64,000 nucleotides of DNA from Berberis thunbergii (Eukaryota > Streptophyta > Magnoliopsida > Ranunculales > Berberidaceae). The position numbers and the translations under genes were made by a program. Numbering within the stretch: the stretch's first letter is position 1; each line of letters opens with the position of its first letter. Of the stretch, positions 1 through 34,805 are shown one piece after another. Under the pieces are notes generated by a model. The model saw only the letters and a list, made by a program, of their open reading frames with translations, made no database searches and was not told where the DNA came from. The stretch spans positions 124,001-188,000 of the forward strand of contig QNQO01000644.1 in assembly GCA_003290165.1 (NCBI GenBank), read 5' to 3'.

Positions 1-1590
1 GCTCCGGGCAATCTAGGGTTTCTCTCCAAGAGCGTGAACTGCTAGGGTGGCCATGGCACTGTCGAACAACCACCGAGGAAGGAGGAGCCCTGGTTGGCAC
101 TGCTCCTACTCCTCCTTCCTTTGCTGAGGTCTTGGGGAGTATAAAAAAGCTTGTGCTTCACAGACACCCACAAACCATATTTATTTCTTCTTTCTTCGTA
201 CTCGTCCCATCCGTTGGTTTGTCTCTCTAGGCTTTCTAATATGAGTGACCTCGTGGCATAGTCATTTTATTCTTTCGAGTCGCTTCTGAATACCTGAATT
301 CTCATTTGATTTGATTACAGTCTTTATCGTTGATCAAAGGGAAGTTCCATGCTAGCTTCATCCCTACAGCGGGCTCCATAATATACTCAAGAGTCTACGC
401 TATAAAAGCCTTGCTCCTTTAGTCCTTTGTACTTTTTCTTTGGTTTCCTTAGCGGAATAATAGCAAAGTCTATTGTTGGCGCTCCTGGCCTTCCCCGGCC
501 ACAAGAAAGCAAACAACCTTCATTCAATGTTGCCTGCTTATTTATCGCTAAATCTGTGCCGGAGATCGGAGCGCTACACTTCACTTATATGGGTCCAGAG
601 GGAATAGCAAGGTCACTCAGCCAAGAGGGAAAGAATCGAACCTTTCGTCTCATGTGGCACTCAACGATTTAGCCGAGAAGATTCGAGCACAAAAGGGGAC
701 GTTCAATCAGACTTTCCACGTGGCAATTCACTTTTTCCTCATTTGAAAGCAAAGCTCAACATACGTGCCATTTAGTAGCACTCAAGGGATGTCAAAAAAC
801 AATGGAACCATGAAAGTAGAGCTGAAATCTCGTGCCAAAGTGGCACACATATGCTTCCAAATGTGGTTTCATGTCCAGGTTGCTTACCGACAGAGTGCAT
901 AGTGTACGTATGGTTAGGTTCTTTGACGCTTGCAAACATGGAACTCAAGAGCAACCCGAATCATGAAACCATCGGTGCATTGCATAAGGAAAGGTTTGAA
1001 TAAAAGGGTAGGACCATAACGAAAGGGGCAACAATGCGACAACATTGAAGGGACTTTGGAGGGAAAACAAACATCCCTACGACAGGAAAACGAAGGGCAT
1101 ATGGGGGACATATTTTCCTTTTCTCCAATAGAGTACTTATGCCATGCATGACTCTATCGCCAAACTCGATCACAAGTAGGAGTGGTTCAATCAATCTATC
1201 TACGTAAGGGTAGCTCATTCAATCTCCCTCGGCCGGGTATTTGGTCGAAGAAAGATCTATCGCGCTAGTCCATACGCGAAAGCCTAAGATCAATTCCATC
1301 CACCGAAGCAAGGGAAGAGAGGCTCGTTCCTAAACTTGAAAAAGTAGAAATCAAATACAAATAGAAGGGTCGTTCGTAGATCAGCAAAAAGCAATTGATC
1401 CAATCTGATCCAAAATGAGGTGACCTTGTGATATCTTCCTATGGTTGGCACGAGAATCCCTAATAAAGGGGAAGAATTTGATTCGATCTTCGGGCTTATA
1501 ACCAACCTAGGCACAGAGAGTCACAGGAGCACAACCCGTCACAAGAACAAGGGCGGGAGAAAGAGCAAGGGTGTACGGAGCCACTAAACA
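1..1590. other. Unassigned, organelle-like (possible NUMT) DNA
   Basis: I find no credible gene here. Several short open frames occur on both strands but none shows a recognisable domain. The texture (more GC than the flanks, many GAAAG/CTTTC runs, short overlapping frames) resembles plant mitochondrial intergenic DNA, as does 6.26-8.28 kb. This is pattern recognition, not homology. It may be one nuclear mitochondrial insertion later split by repeats. Confidence 0.3.
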
Positions 1591-3296
1591 CCATAAGTAG
1601 CACACAACTTAATACCATGCTTGTGATTGTAGTATAGAATAAGTAGGGATCGTTCTAGACAGAGGATTAGAGGGTTTGTCAATTAATACTAATAATAACT
1701 GAAAGACAACTAACAACCTAACTAATTAAATAAAAGGGGATTGGATTTTCTAAATTAAAGTATGAAAATAACTACGAAAATTATACTATAAAGATAATAA
1801 AACTAATTAAAGGGATGGGAAAGATGAGAAATTAGCTAAGGGTTTATCTCCACACACCAAACATACGCTTATAAATCAATATTCAATAATCACTTGCTAA
1901 CTCGTGAGAGACAATGCTCAAGACTAACTGTGACCACACTGCATTAATCTTATTATTTTCCCAAGTTCGTTGAATTAAACTAAGCGTCGCTTTCAAACTA
2001 TTTTTATCATGCTATCTAAATAAGAATCGCAAGTTAAATAACAATCTAATTTCATTAAGTTTTGTGGAAAATATGAACACTGACTAGGCAATTACAAGTA
2101 TGATCAGCATCTTGTTCTTGCTTAGGTTTTTACTTAACCTTACCAACATTCTTTGGTATTTACTCCTTGTGAATACATGATTATAACAATTAGGTGAAAC
2201 TCTCCTATACTCTAGCCCCAGATCCTAGCATGCTTACTAAGTTGGCCACCTTAATAAACATACAAAGAAAAGTTCTCTATAAAGCAGCTAAGCAAAACAC
2301 AATCACTAATAGCAAGAAAGATTAAATTCAATTAATTTATAAAGCACATGTTCGGGGCTTCGAATCCACCCCTAACTAAGAGGAGTTTAGATAGACATAT
2401 TAATTATGTTCAAACAGTAATCCATAATCAATAATCAAACTAAAATAAGTAAAAGAGTTAAGAGATGAAACAAAACATTGTAGCCTGATCCGTGGTGGTA
2501 CTGAGTAGAAGCTGGGTTGCAAATAGTTGACTGAATTATTTTTCTATCTGCTAACTTCATGTTCTGCTTCTTCAGCTCCCTGTGTGACTGTTCTGGTGAG
2601 AGGAGGTTGCGAGGGATAAGGCGACGATGGTCGGTGTTTGCGTGGCTGGAGGAGATTAGATAATCAGGCGAGAGAGGGATGGGGCGAGAGGATGGAAGAA
2701 GGGACTGTGTTTGTAAGGAGGAGGAGATGAACAGAGGCCTAGGGTGGCGGTCTGTGACTGTGATGAGAGGACGATGAAGGTGGGTGGCTCTGGTTGCAAG
2801 CGGGGATGATGATGAAGAGAAGTCGGCGATGGTGATGAGAGGACGATGAAGGGTGTCGATCGATGGTTGATGATGGGTGTTGGCGAGGATTTTGTGCTGG
2901 ATGATGAACTGAGACATAGATGGGGGTTTGCGCTGTGGGTTTTGTGAAGGAAAAGAGGAAGACAGTTGAGGGACTGTTGCGATGATGGGTTAGGGTTTGT
3001 TGTGGAGGCTGTGGATGGATGATTTCTCAAAGGCAGGTATCGTCCCCTTTTTATTCTTGTTTTCTTCTTTCTGTGGTTTCCTTGTTTGTGTGGGTTCCTT
3101 GTTTCCTTGTTTGTGTGATTTCCTTGTGCAATTGGTATTTCTAAATTGTCAATTTGCTTCTATTTTAAAATATTGTAATTGAAAACCTACACAAACATGA
3201 AAATAATAATTAGTACCATAATTAACAAGTAATAGCTAAAAATATATATAGAAATATGGTACTAAAAATAACCTAATTATTCCCCTATCACAAAGT
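1591..3296. repeat. Dispersed LTR-type repeat, copy A
   Basis: From about 2152 to 3272 this segment is repeated in the same orientation at 39263-40356. Shared landmarks include ACTAAGTTGGCCACCTTAA, then TAAGCAAAACACAATCA, then an internal GA-rich part, then TATTTCTAAATTG and finally AAATATGGTACTAAAAA. The text upstream of 2152 (1591-2150) has the look of a plant LTR. Frames such as minus 2435-2917 are Ser/Pro/His-rich low complexity and are not called as genes. The repeat interrupts organelle-like DNA on both sides. Confidence 0.6.
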
Positions 3297-3930
3297 TGAA
3301 GGCCTCCGTGTAAGCAGTTTATTTTATCGAATCATGACCAGCATCAGAGCACCAACCAGAAGTAGCAGCAATTCTAGAGCATTGTGTAGTTCCAGTTGTT
3401 CTGGTTCGAGCATCTACCTTGAAATTCTATTATTTTACCTCTGTGCGAAAGATCGGTAATGAGCTTCTTTTTTCTCTTTTTATTGAGGTAAATTGTACTA
3501 CAACATCTGTTATTTTTTTAATGGCTCATCTTCCGCTCTGATCGGCTTATCTTCCAGTAGTATTTTAGCCTATCTTGCGGTATATTCTGGATTTATTTCC
3601 TTACTGTGTTGGGAGTTCTCTGAGGCTAGTGCTCTAATCTACGATCAACATTCAAGTAAGAACATAATTTACAATCAAATAGGAAGTGGTGCACATAAGA
3701 AAGGAGACTACCGAATGAAGGAGTTCCTAGTCAGGCTCCCCTCATTTGGTGAGGCAGAGGGATCCCTCATGCTCATAAGTTCAATAATAAACAAAATTAC
3801 AATCTCATTTCTTGCTTTACTACGCTATGCCAAAGCCTCATCATTGATCGATAAATCCCCTCTGGTTGATTCCCATGAACAGATAACGCCAGATAAGAAC
3901 AGATGGGGAGAAGGAAGGAGTTACAAAGAA
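3297..3930 (+). other. Organelle-like DNA with an unrecognised 154-codon frame
   Basis: An open frame runs 3493-3957. Its N-terminal half is hydrophobic and Ser/Leu-rich, with no domain I recognise. It has no obvious promoter and ends inside the direct repeat that begins the next insertion. I treat it as a chance or mitochondrial-type frame within a possible NUMT, not as an expressed nuclear gene. Confidence 0.25.
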
Positions 3931-6257
3931 AAAAAGAGAACAAATGTTACATATTAAATTTTTGTCACGCTCCGCTCATAAAAATCCCAACAGACCAGGA
4001 GATTTCCTACGAACGACACGTGACATACCACTTAACCACATTTTCACATAAACATTTCTCGAAAAAACGAAATTCCAAAATATTACACAAAACTCCAAAA
4101 TATTACAACCATTCCAAAAGCAACCTTCGCACCCAACTCCACACATCAAAGCGTTCACACAAACATAACTTGCATATTAAACACAAAACATCTTACAAAC
4201 CCTGGGAAAGACTAGGATCTACTTCCGCTCGGCTTGATCAACAAAGTCGCTTCCAACGCCTGCACTCCAATAAGAGTACACCCATTTGCCACAAAACAAA
4301 GCAAAATGGGTCAGCCTAAAGCTGGTATGAGCAGATAAAAAAAATCAACTACAAATAACACAAATAATAATCCACATTTACCTTATATCACACTCTACAA
4401 CTTATTCATAATGCATCAACCATATGGTTAACTAGTCATATGCACAAATAAGATGATCAACAACAACATAACTTTTTAAAATACCATTCATTTCAAATTG
4501 ATGAAAATTTTCATAATCTTTTGCACATATCATCTTATCAAATTCTCGCATACTCACTTTCACAACATATCATACCATTTAATTTATTTTTAGGACATAC
4601 TTGTTCCAAGACATGTCTATTCTATTGGTCCTTAGGAATTCTCAATCACATCAAGTCAAAACTCGTACAATGGCTTAGTTTCCTACTGGAAGACATGCTA
4701 CATAAAATCTTAGACCATGAATACCCTATCGCGCCTATCCATGTGCCGAATGTGTCTCACCCCGATACACCTCCACTCGTGTACCAATACCCACTTTGAG
4801 TATGTATGCATTTCAAACGGGGTGTCGTCTTTAAAATGCATACTTCACCTCAAAAGACTGGACACACGGGCCAAATCACAAAAACTGCGTGCTGGAAGAG
4901 AACTAAGTTCACACTCTTCCTCTGACCCCTCAGGAACACTCCACTGTATCACGCGAGTCATGACTCGTACAATGGCTTAGTTTTCCTCTTTTGAAAATTA
5001 GACACTGCTCCTTAGGAACACTCCACTATATCACGCGAGTCATACTCGTATAGTGGCTTAGTTTTCACCTTTTGGAGACAGGCACCGTACAACTCACTAT
5101 GTACGGATTAAACAAATATCAGAAACTCAGGCATCTATGGCCAATATTGTACCACTTTGTACATTTCAAACGCCGGAGTGGGGTATTCCTGTCAAACTCA
5201 AAATTTCTCAACACTTATAACATCATTTTCATAATTCCATAAGATGAACTAAGTTGTAAATATCACAATCACATATATGATGCACAATATTCAATAATAA
5301 ACATCTACTTGAAACACGCATCACGAGGCACATTGTTGCAAAAATTAAAATATTATAAAATGTGAAATAAATTTAATTTTATCACAGTGGTCACAACGGT
5401 GAAAACGGTAGTAAAAACAAAGTTATAAATCAAATTCTATGATCAGTCAAAATCGGGTCAAACAGATGACGTCAGCGTCTTCTACCTCAGAGCAGATTTT
5501 CCAGAACTTTTTAGTGTAATATAGCAACTTCAATCATGCACACAAGTCGCATTTTCAACCAAACCCTGAGAACTTTACACCATTGGAAATCCTTACCTTC
5601 TACTTTTTAACCATGCAAGATTTATCCTCAAGTGCTTTCAATAACAGAAAATAAAACCAGACCTTTACCCCCTGTTCATCACGTTTTAAAGTCAGACTTA
5701 AAATTTCAACAAGTTACAGTTCAACACACCAACTTCAAACACCTATAATTTCTTCAATACTTATCCAAATTCTACCTATAAGCTACCTATAGAAAGATCT
5801 CACCTTCATCTTTCAAATAAAAGCAATCAAAATTAAAAATACTGACAGAATCGAAAAAAATACCATTACGAAAAGACACTTGGTTACCCATCTTAACCCA
5901 AACTAGCATACCCAAAATCTACAAAAAGAAAAGAATAAACATGCAATCTAATATGTTAAATCATTCAAGAAATGACAGATCTACTCACCAACTACAGCTA
6001 TTGCAATCCTCAAAGCATAAGACTTCTCCTCCCCAACATGCATCAAAATCCTCTAGCAAATCTTTAAGAATCCCTCCCTCTCAAGCTCTCTCCTAGAGTT
6101 GGTTGACCAAGATAAAACCACCCAAGACCTGATGAGAAGAGTAAAAAAAAGGTGGAGAATTTGTGTAGAGTTTTATAGAAGGAAAATGACTATATGCCAC
6201 CACCAAGTTTCTAAATACTACCGCGATGGTACAAATAAAAAGAGAACAAATGTTACA
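3931..6257. mobile_element. 2.3 kb insertion flanked by 21-bp direct repeats
   Basis: A 21-bp word ending AACAAATGTTACA occurs at 3931-3951 and again at 6237-6257. The enclosed DNA has a different, AT-rich, CAAAA-rich texture from the flanks. It contains TGTCACGCTCCG at 3963, a motif resembling the start of many plant LTRs, and the phrase AAAATGGGTCAG at 4305, which recurs in the PP2C intron near 58997. No gag or pol coding was found. Best reading: an LTR-type or other mobile insert in older DNA. A 21-bp duplication is too long for a normal LTR target site, so the mechanism is unclear. Confidence 0.45.
4655..5090. repeat. Degenerate internal repeats around ACTCGTACAATGGCTTAG
   Basis: A unit centred on ACTCGTACAATGGCTTAG followed by TTTCC appears near 4663 and 4963, with a diverged third copy near 5046 (ACTCGTATAGTGGCTTAG). 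The last two are preceded by CACTCCACT and TATCACGCGAGTCAT. Spacing is irregular. This is a short tandem expansion inside the inserted segment. Confidence 0.6.
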
Positions 6258-8280
6258 CCCTTCCCTTGAGATTGGAAATTGAAGTCCCAATTGATTGATC
6301 CTTTGAGTTAGTCCTCCCTAAGGTGACCGCCTTGGTTGAAGGTCTTGTATCACGCCATTAACCTTAATTGCAGTTATGTGGCCTTCCCCATTCAACTAGG
6401 TTAGCTGGAACGAGTTGTCTTCCTATAACCGAGGAAGGAGAGGTTTTTTTCCTCTCCTTCTTACCGACACCTTTCTTTCATCCATCCTCTTTTAGATTCA
6501 TAGGGAACTCCTTAATTAGTGCTTGCGCTAAGGAATGTGAAATCCCTCTCAATTGATTGGCATACCAAGAAAAACGATCGAAAAATGTTGTTATTTGAGG
6601 CTGTGGAATTGAATTTGTATATACATACTATACCTCTAACATAATATGAGTGGCAATGTAGGCCTCTTTTCTGATGACGTGTCAAGTGATGTGGTGAAGC
6701 TTACATGGCATAGAGATAAAGGAACTATGTTCAAGTGCATTTTAGATGTAACGCGGGGCTAGAGTGACTTGTAAAAATCAGCTGTCTTTTGCGCCATGAT
6801 TGAAAAAGTATGATGACATCAGCATGGTGACGTGGCCACTTCACCTATGGTGCTACAGACTAAAGAAAGGACTAAATTACTAAGCAAATCCACCCAACCA
6901 CGAGTCAAAAGCTACATTTACGTTTGACTATTCAATTTACCAGATCTTTACACTTTTCTATCGAGGGAGGTGCAAAATGTAATGAGAGAGTCACGAGCCA
7001 CAGGTTCGCGAGTCGTTTTTACAAGTAAGAATAGGTTGTATCGAACAGGAACAAACAAAGGAATAGAAATCCCAATCCCAAGTCAGCGGGTAACAAATAA
7101 TCAATCGAATCGGTCTTTGTCTTGTAAGGAATAGTAATAAGTAGTAGGTATTAGTTAGTATCTAATCTTAATAGAGTAGGAACCCACGAGCCATTCAAAA
7201 GCAAAAAAGCTATTGTATGAGCAAGCAAGTCAAGGTCAATCAAAGAAACCAAGAAAGACGCTATTCAACACCAATTTACACTCAGAGAGGCCTATAAACG
7301 AGGGAATACAACGCACGGAGTTCTCACGTCAAGGAGTAGATAAGCAGACACTGTGAAAAATTCGTATGCACGAGGCAAGCATATGACACAAAAAATACTC
7401 TTTCGGAATCAGGTTAGTCAAGGGTCATGAGCTCAATCAAAACTAGCTACACTTGCCTCTCAGCCCACCTGCAATCCTTTTTGGCTGGTGAAATTGTTGG
7501 ACGAACAAGACTCGTCTTTCATGCGAGCTCTCTTTCACTGGGAGGAAGTCTTATCACTTGGAATACATCTCACTCACCATCATCTAAATGAAGTATACAG
7601 GTCCATAAAAAGAAGATAGAAGGCTATTCCGTGAGTTTACACGAAAGCAAGCAAATAGCTAATAGTTGTTTATGCCCAAGGTTAGATTATCGACATCGAT
7701 TTTGTCAAAATCGGGTAGAAAGAGGATGCATTGGCTGATAACAAGTAGATCATATCCATCGCACTTTCCAGGTCTGTCCGGACTAGACCGTAGCCAGCTT
7801 CCAATTGGCCTACCACCTATCATCCCCCGCTTGGTTAGAGAAGTTGGACAGACACTCACTCTTCTCGTCCACTTTACCATATCGACCAGAGTCTATTAAC
7901 CAGTCACCGGTCTATGGCACTAAAGAAAGTCGAGAAACAAGAAGGTTAGGATGCAAGGCAATAGAATAGGTTAGGTTGTCGCTCAAGCAACTGTGGAAGC
8001 AGACTCCGTGAAAAAGTCGTGTGCAACAAAGTAGGAAGATTGACATCAGTGCTTCCAAAGTCGAATTAGCATATGGTGCATCGAAGAAATAGAAGTCAAA
8101 TCCTTCTATACCTTGCTCCCATCACCATGCCCAGTTTGTGCACAGTTTGGATGAAAAAAAGAAATGTGCAATGCGTGGAGTGAGATCACTACCATACTTC
8201 AATTGCTCTAGCTTCAATAGGCTTCGAGTGCGTACCAGTTGATCTTCGAGTGCGTACCAGTTGGTCGGCTAAGTCCAAAC
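6258..8280. other. Unassigned, organelle-like (possible NUMT) DNA
   Basis: No gene is supported over 2 kb. The longest frame (7666-7899 plus, about 77 codons) matches no family I know. The base texture resembles plant mitochondrial spacer DNA and the 1-1590 segment. If both are mitochondrial, the elements between them inserted after transfer. Confidence 0.3.
8222..8263. repeat. Two-copy 22-bp tandem repeat
   Basis: CTTCGAGTGCGTACCAGTTG at 8222-8241 is repeated exactly at 8244-8263, separated by AT. Confidence 0.9.
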
Positions 8281-8539
8281 ATTGCAAGTTTTAAATGCAC
8301 TGAGGGGTAAGGGGCCAAAAAAAAACCTTTTTTTTTTATCACGAGACCTGGATGTTCCCTTTGGAAGTTGTATTTTTATTTTTATTTTTATTTTTATTTT
8401 TCCTTTGAATAATAACGCATTCTACAAAAATGGATGCTGGGAGAACAAATATTGGGGGTTCCACCCCGTACTCATTCCCCCTAAACTGAGAAACATCCAA
8501 ACAAAAACTGAATTCACAAGTTTCCTTTCAGGAAGTTGA

Positions 8540-8893
8540 TGACAATATAGGAAATTATAGTACAACAGCATTCCACAGATTGGACTGAGATGCAGAATAA
8601 AAAATCAAAAATTACCCTCTGTTGGTGCCCAAGCAAGGTCAATAGTCTTACTGTTTCTACCAAGCTGAATTAGCAGCAGTTGAAGACGGCATCCGTGCAA
8701 ACGAGCCCGAATCAACTATCTCAAGAAGAATATAAATGAATGAAATATGAAACCACTATTTTGGACATAAAAGAACTACACTCCTACACTTGGATTGTCA
8801 CCTTCCACTACTGCAGAATCAGTTTCTTGACTCCATTTTCAAGGAAACCAAATAAGTGCCTCTCTCAAACCTAAATTCATATCTACAAAGTAA
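8540..8893 (-). other. HAC 3' UTR and downstream T-rich run
   Basis: The region after the HAC stop has no coding potential on the minus strand. A run of TTTTTA units at about 8370-8400 (plus strand) supplies several AATAAA-like words on the minus strand that could serve as the polyadenylation signal. The exact 3' end is unknown. Confidence 0.4.
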
Positions 8894-32265
<23,372 letters not shown>

Positions 32266-33429
32266 TTTTATGTACGGTTCCTCTACATACCAAGAAGAAC
32301 AAGGTAAAGATTTACACAATTTAACCGTTGAGATCTCCGAAGAAAAGCCGTAATACTAAGTCCTCTAAAACAAACTAATGAAACCATTGGCCCCATGTTA
32401 GTCACCAGAATCCATCCGAAGTCTTCACTAACTGATAGTATTCAACTGGTTTAGCTCAAAATGGGTGTAGCTGATGCACCCTGATAAAAATAAGTGTTGG
32501 GCAATTTCTAAATGTAGCCGCTTGAACGAGCAATCCACTAGGCAAAGCCACTGCAGATGCATTATGCAAGAAAAAGTATCTTAACATGCATCATAGAAAG
32601 AAGTAATTACTAGCATTTAAAGGAAGTCGAGTTCAAGGGACGTCAGCTAATGAAGACCCCAATAAGTGGAAGTAAGAAAACTGTACAACTGATAAAGACG
32701 CTTTTATTAGGGTAGATGTGAAGTATGAACATAATTGTTGAAAGGTGTATTACTATCGAATAAGGGCTAGGAACGAAACCCTATTACTAGTATTTCACAT
32801 TAGAAATGTGTTGGTGAATCCTACATCTGTAGATGTAGTGCACTTGGTTCAATTGTCATATATTTAAATGAAAGAAAAAGGGTTTAGTAATTTCAAAAAA
32901 AAAAAAAAGTACGGTAGTCTTAACTGTCAACTGTGAACAATCATAAATTACATTCTCCAGACCATTCATTGACCGCAAAACCAAGAGAAATTCAGTGGCA
33001 AAGGAAACGCACCATCATCTTCTTTGCCAAACAAAACAAAACAATACTAATTGCATAGTAATTGAGTTACTAAAATTACTTACTTCCACTACAATACCAT
33101 TGAGATGAGATGGGTGAATCAAGCAAATAACGAATTAATTGTTATTAATGACAAAATATCGATGTTAAATTTCGAATTGGGGGATTGACCTAGGGTTTCA
33201 AAACAGAACAAATTGGCATGCCCTAACCAACGCAAAGTAAGAAAAGATACAAGAAACGAACCAGTAGAGCCTGTTGATTCAAACCAAGTGGAACAATTAC
33301 TTCAATTGAACCTCCTGTGATCGTAATTTGATCAATTGTGAAAGAAAGAAAGAAAAGTAGCGAATGAACTTGAAGAAAGAGGAAAGGAGAGAGAGGGAGA
33401 GAAATCAACGAAGGAAGGAATTCGTACGT

Positions 33430-33560
33430 ACGTCAGGAGAAAGTTGTAACACACGCCAAACAAAAGCCAAGAACGAAATCGGGGCCCTAGAATTCTGCTT
33501 CAGTGAAATTCGACCGGGGTGTTCGAAAGTGGAAATTTATATTTTAGAAAAGGGATACAC
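33430..33560 (-). promoter_or_regulatory. Probable 5' UTR exon and promoter region of the HAC gene
   Basis: On the minus strand a plausible donor (GAC then GTACGTACG) lies near 33431. The first coding exon has an acceptor (TTGGTATGTAG) just upstream of its ATG, near 32283, so a noncoding first exon is expected here. Transcription would start near 33.5-33.6 kb. The TSS and donor are inferred only. Confidence 0.35.
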
Positions 33561-33599
33561 AGTAACAGGGATTGATCGACCGCCGTTTTATTAATATCT

Positions 33600-34670
33600 C
33601 GTATCTCTCTTTTGTTTATTTATTAATATTTTTTATTATCCAATTTCCATTTTTTCTATAATAATTATCCGAATATTATGTCGATTAGTGGTGAGTGCAT
33701 ATAGTTTTTTTTTGTTTTCTTAATATCATTTCTTTTTATGATAATTATAAGTGAAATTTTTTCTATCTTTTAACGATTTTATTTAATTTAAATCTGTGGC
33801 ATCAAGCAAATTTTTTATTGACACCAAAATGAAATAATGCTAGTATTAAATTTTTAGATCATAAAAGTACTACTAATAACATTTCAATTAGAGGGCAATG
33901 TACATCCTATACGCCATTGACCTAAGCTATGATTGTTTTTTTCTTGAGTTACAATATAACTTAAGACTTAAAAAAAATTGTAAATGTGCACATTGCAAAA
34001 GTTACAATGTAACGCTGCATTAGATATTTATACAAAAATTGCAAAAAAAAAAAAAGCTTTTAATTATATGTTGTTTAATTTAAATATATTGTGGTATTTT
34101 ATTACCGAATTACTTGTATTATTGCAAACCTCGAGGGGCGAACAAGTTGCTAGCGAAGGAGAAAATTTTAAATATATTGTGGTATTTTTATTGGAATACA
34201 CACTCGCAGGAACATCTGCGAGGGCAAAGGCGAAAAATTTGTCGATGGTGCAAGAACACAGTTACCGCCTCAGTTTGTAGAACGAAAGTGAGGTGCACTC
34301 GAATTTCTCATATCAGTGATGCAACAAGAACACAACTATCGTCTCAGCACTATTACTATGTTTAATCAAATAGATTCTAAGACGCCCATACGTTTACTTT
34401 GTATATATAGGAACTTAATTGTAATTGTAATGTGTATGATTTGAGAGATCCGAGATACACATATGTTTAGTTTGTATATATAGGAACTTTATGATATAAT
34501 GAAGTTAAGAATTTTGTGAGTATTTGCTTTTTCATTACTTATAATATTTGCATGCATAGTATATAAAACCACGACAAAAAAAAAAATCCGACAAAAACAT
34601 TTCCATTAGCATATTAACTTCGCAAAATATTTTGTTTTTTCCCTTCAAATTAAAAAAATAAAGTTCTGCC
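33600..34670. other. Intergenic DNA upstream of HAC
   Basis: AT-rich DNA, no gene recognised. A repeated phrase (TTTTAAATATATTGTGGTAT) occurs near 34075 and 34166, and another (TTTGTATATATAGGAACTT) near 34398 and 34469. Both are simple local duplications. Confidence 0.5.
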
Positions 34671-34674
34671 TATT

Positions 34675-34803
34675 AATTTTTGCTCAAGATTTCAGCTGCT
34701 AAAATGAAAAAAAAAGATAGGAGGGGGTCTCCCTGTCTAAGACATCTTGAGGATTTGAAAATAACCCTTGTAAGTGTCATGAAACATAAATGACTAGTAA
34801 GAG
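34675..34803 (-). mobile_element. LINE reverse transcriptase scrap
   Basis: The minus-strand frame reads SRCLRQGDPLLSFFFILAAE, equivalent to the RGLRQGDPLSP.LF motif of plant LINE reverse transcriptases. It covers only about 40 codons and abuts the start of the hAT transposase homology at about 34806, so it probably truncated the 5' part of that element. Confidence 0.75.
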
Positions 34804-34805
34804 TA

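Noticed and set aside
2435..3030. Two overlapping minus-strand frames of 124-160 codons
   Set aside because: Ser/Pro/His-rich low complexity from the GA-rich centre of a dispersed repeat; the homologous copy at 39.5-40.2 kb does not keep the same protein.
32790..32910. Possible third SINE ending in a 14-A run
   Set aside because: A B-box-like GGTTCAATTGTC is present but the A box and a target duplication are not convincing.
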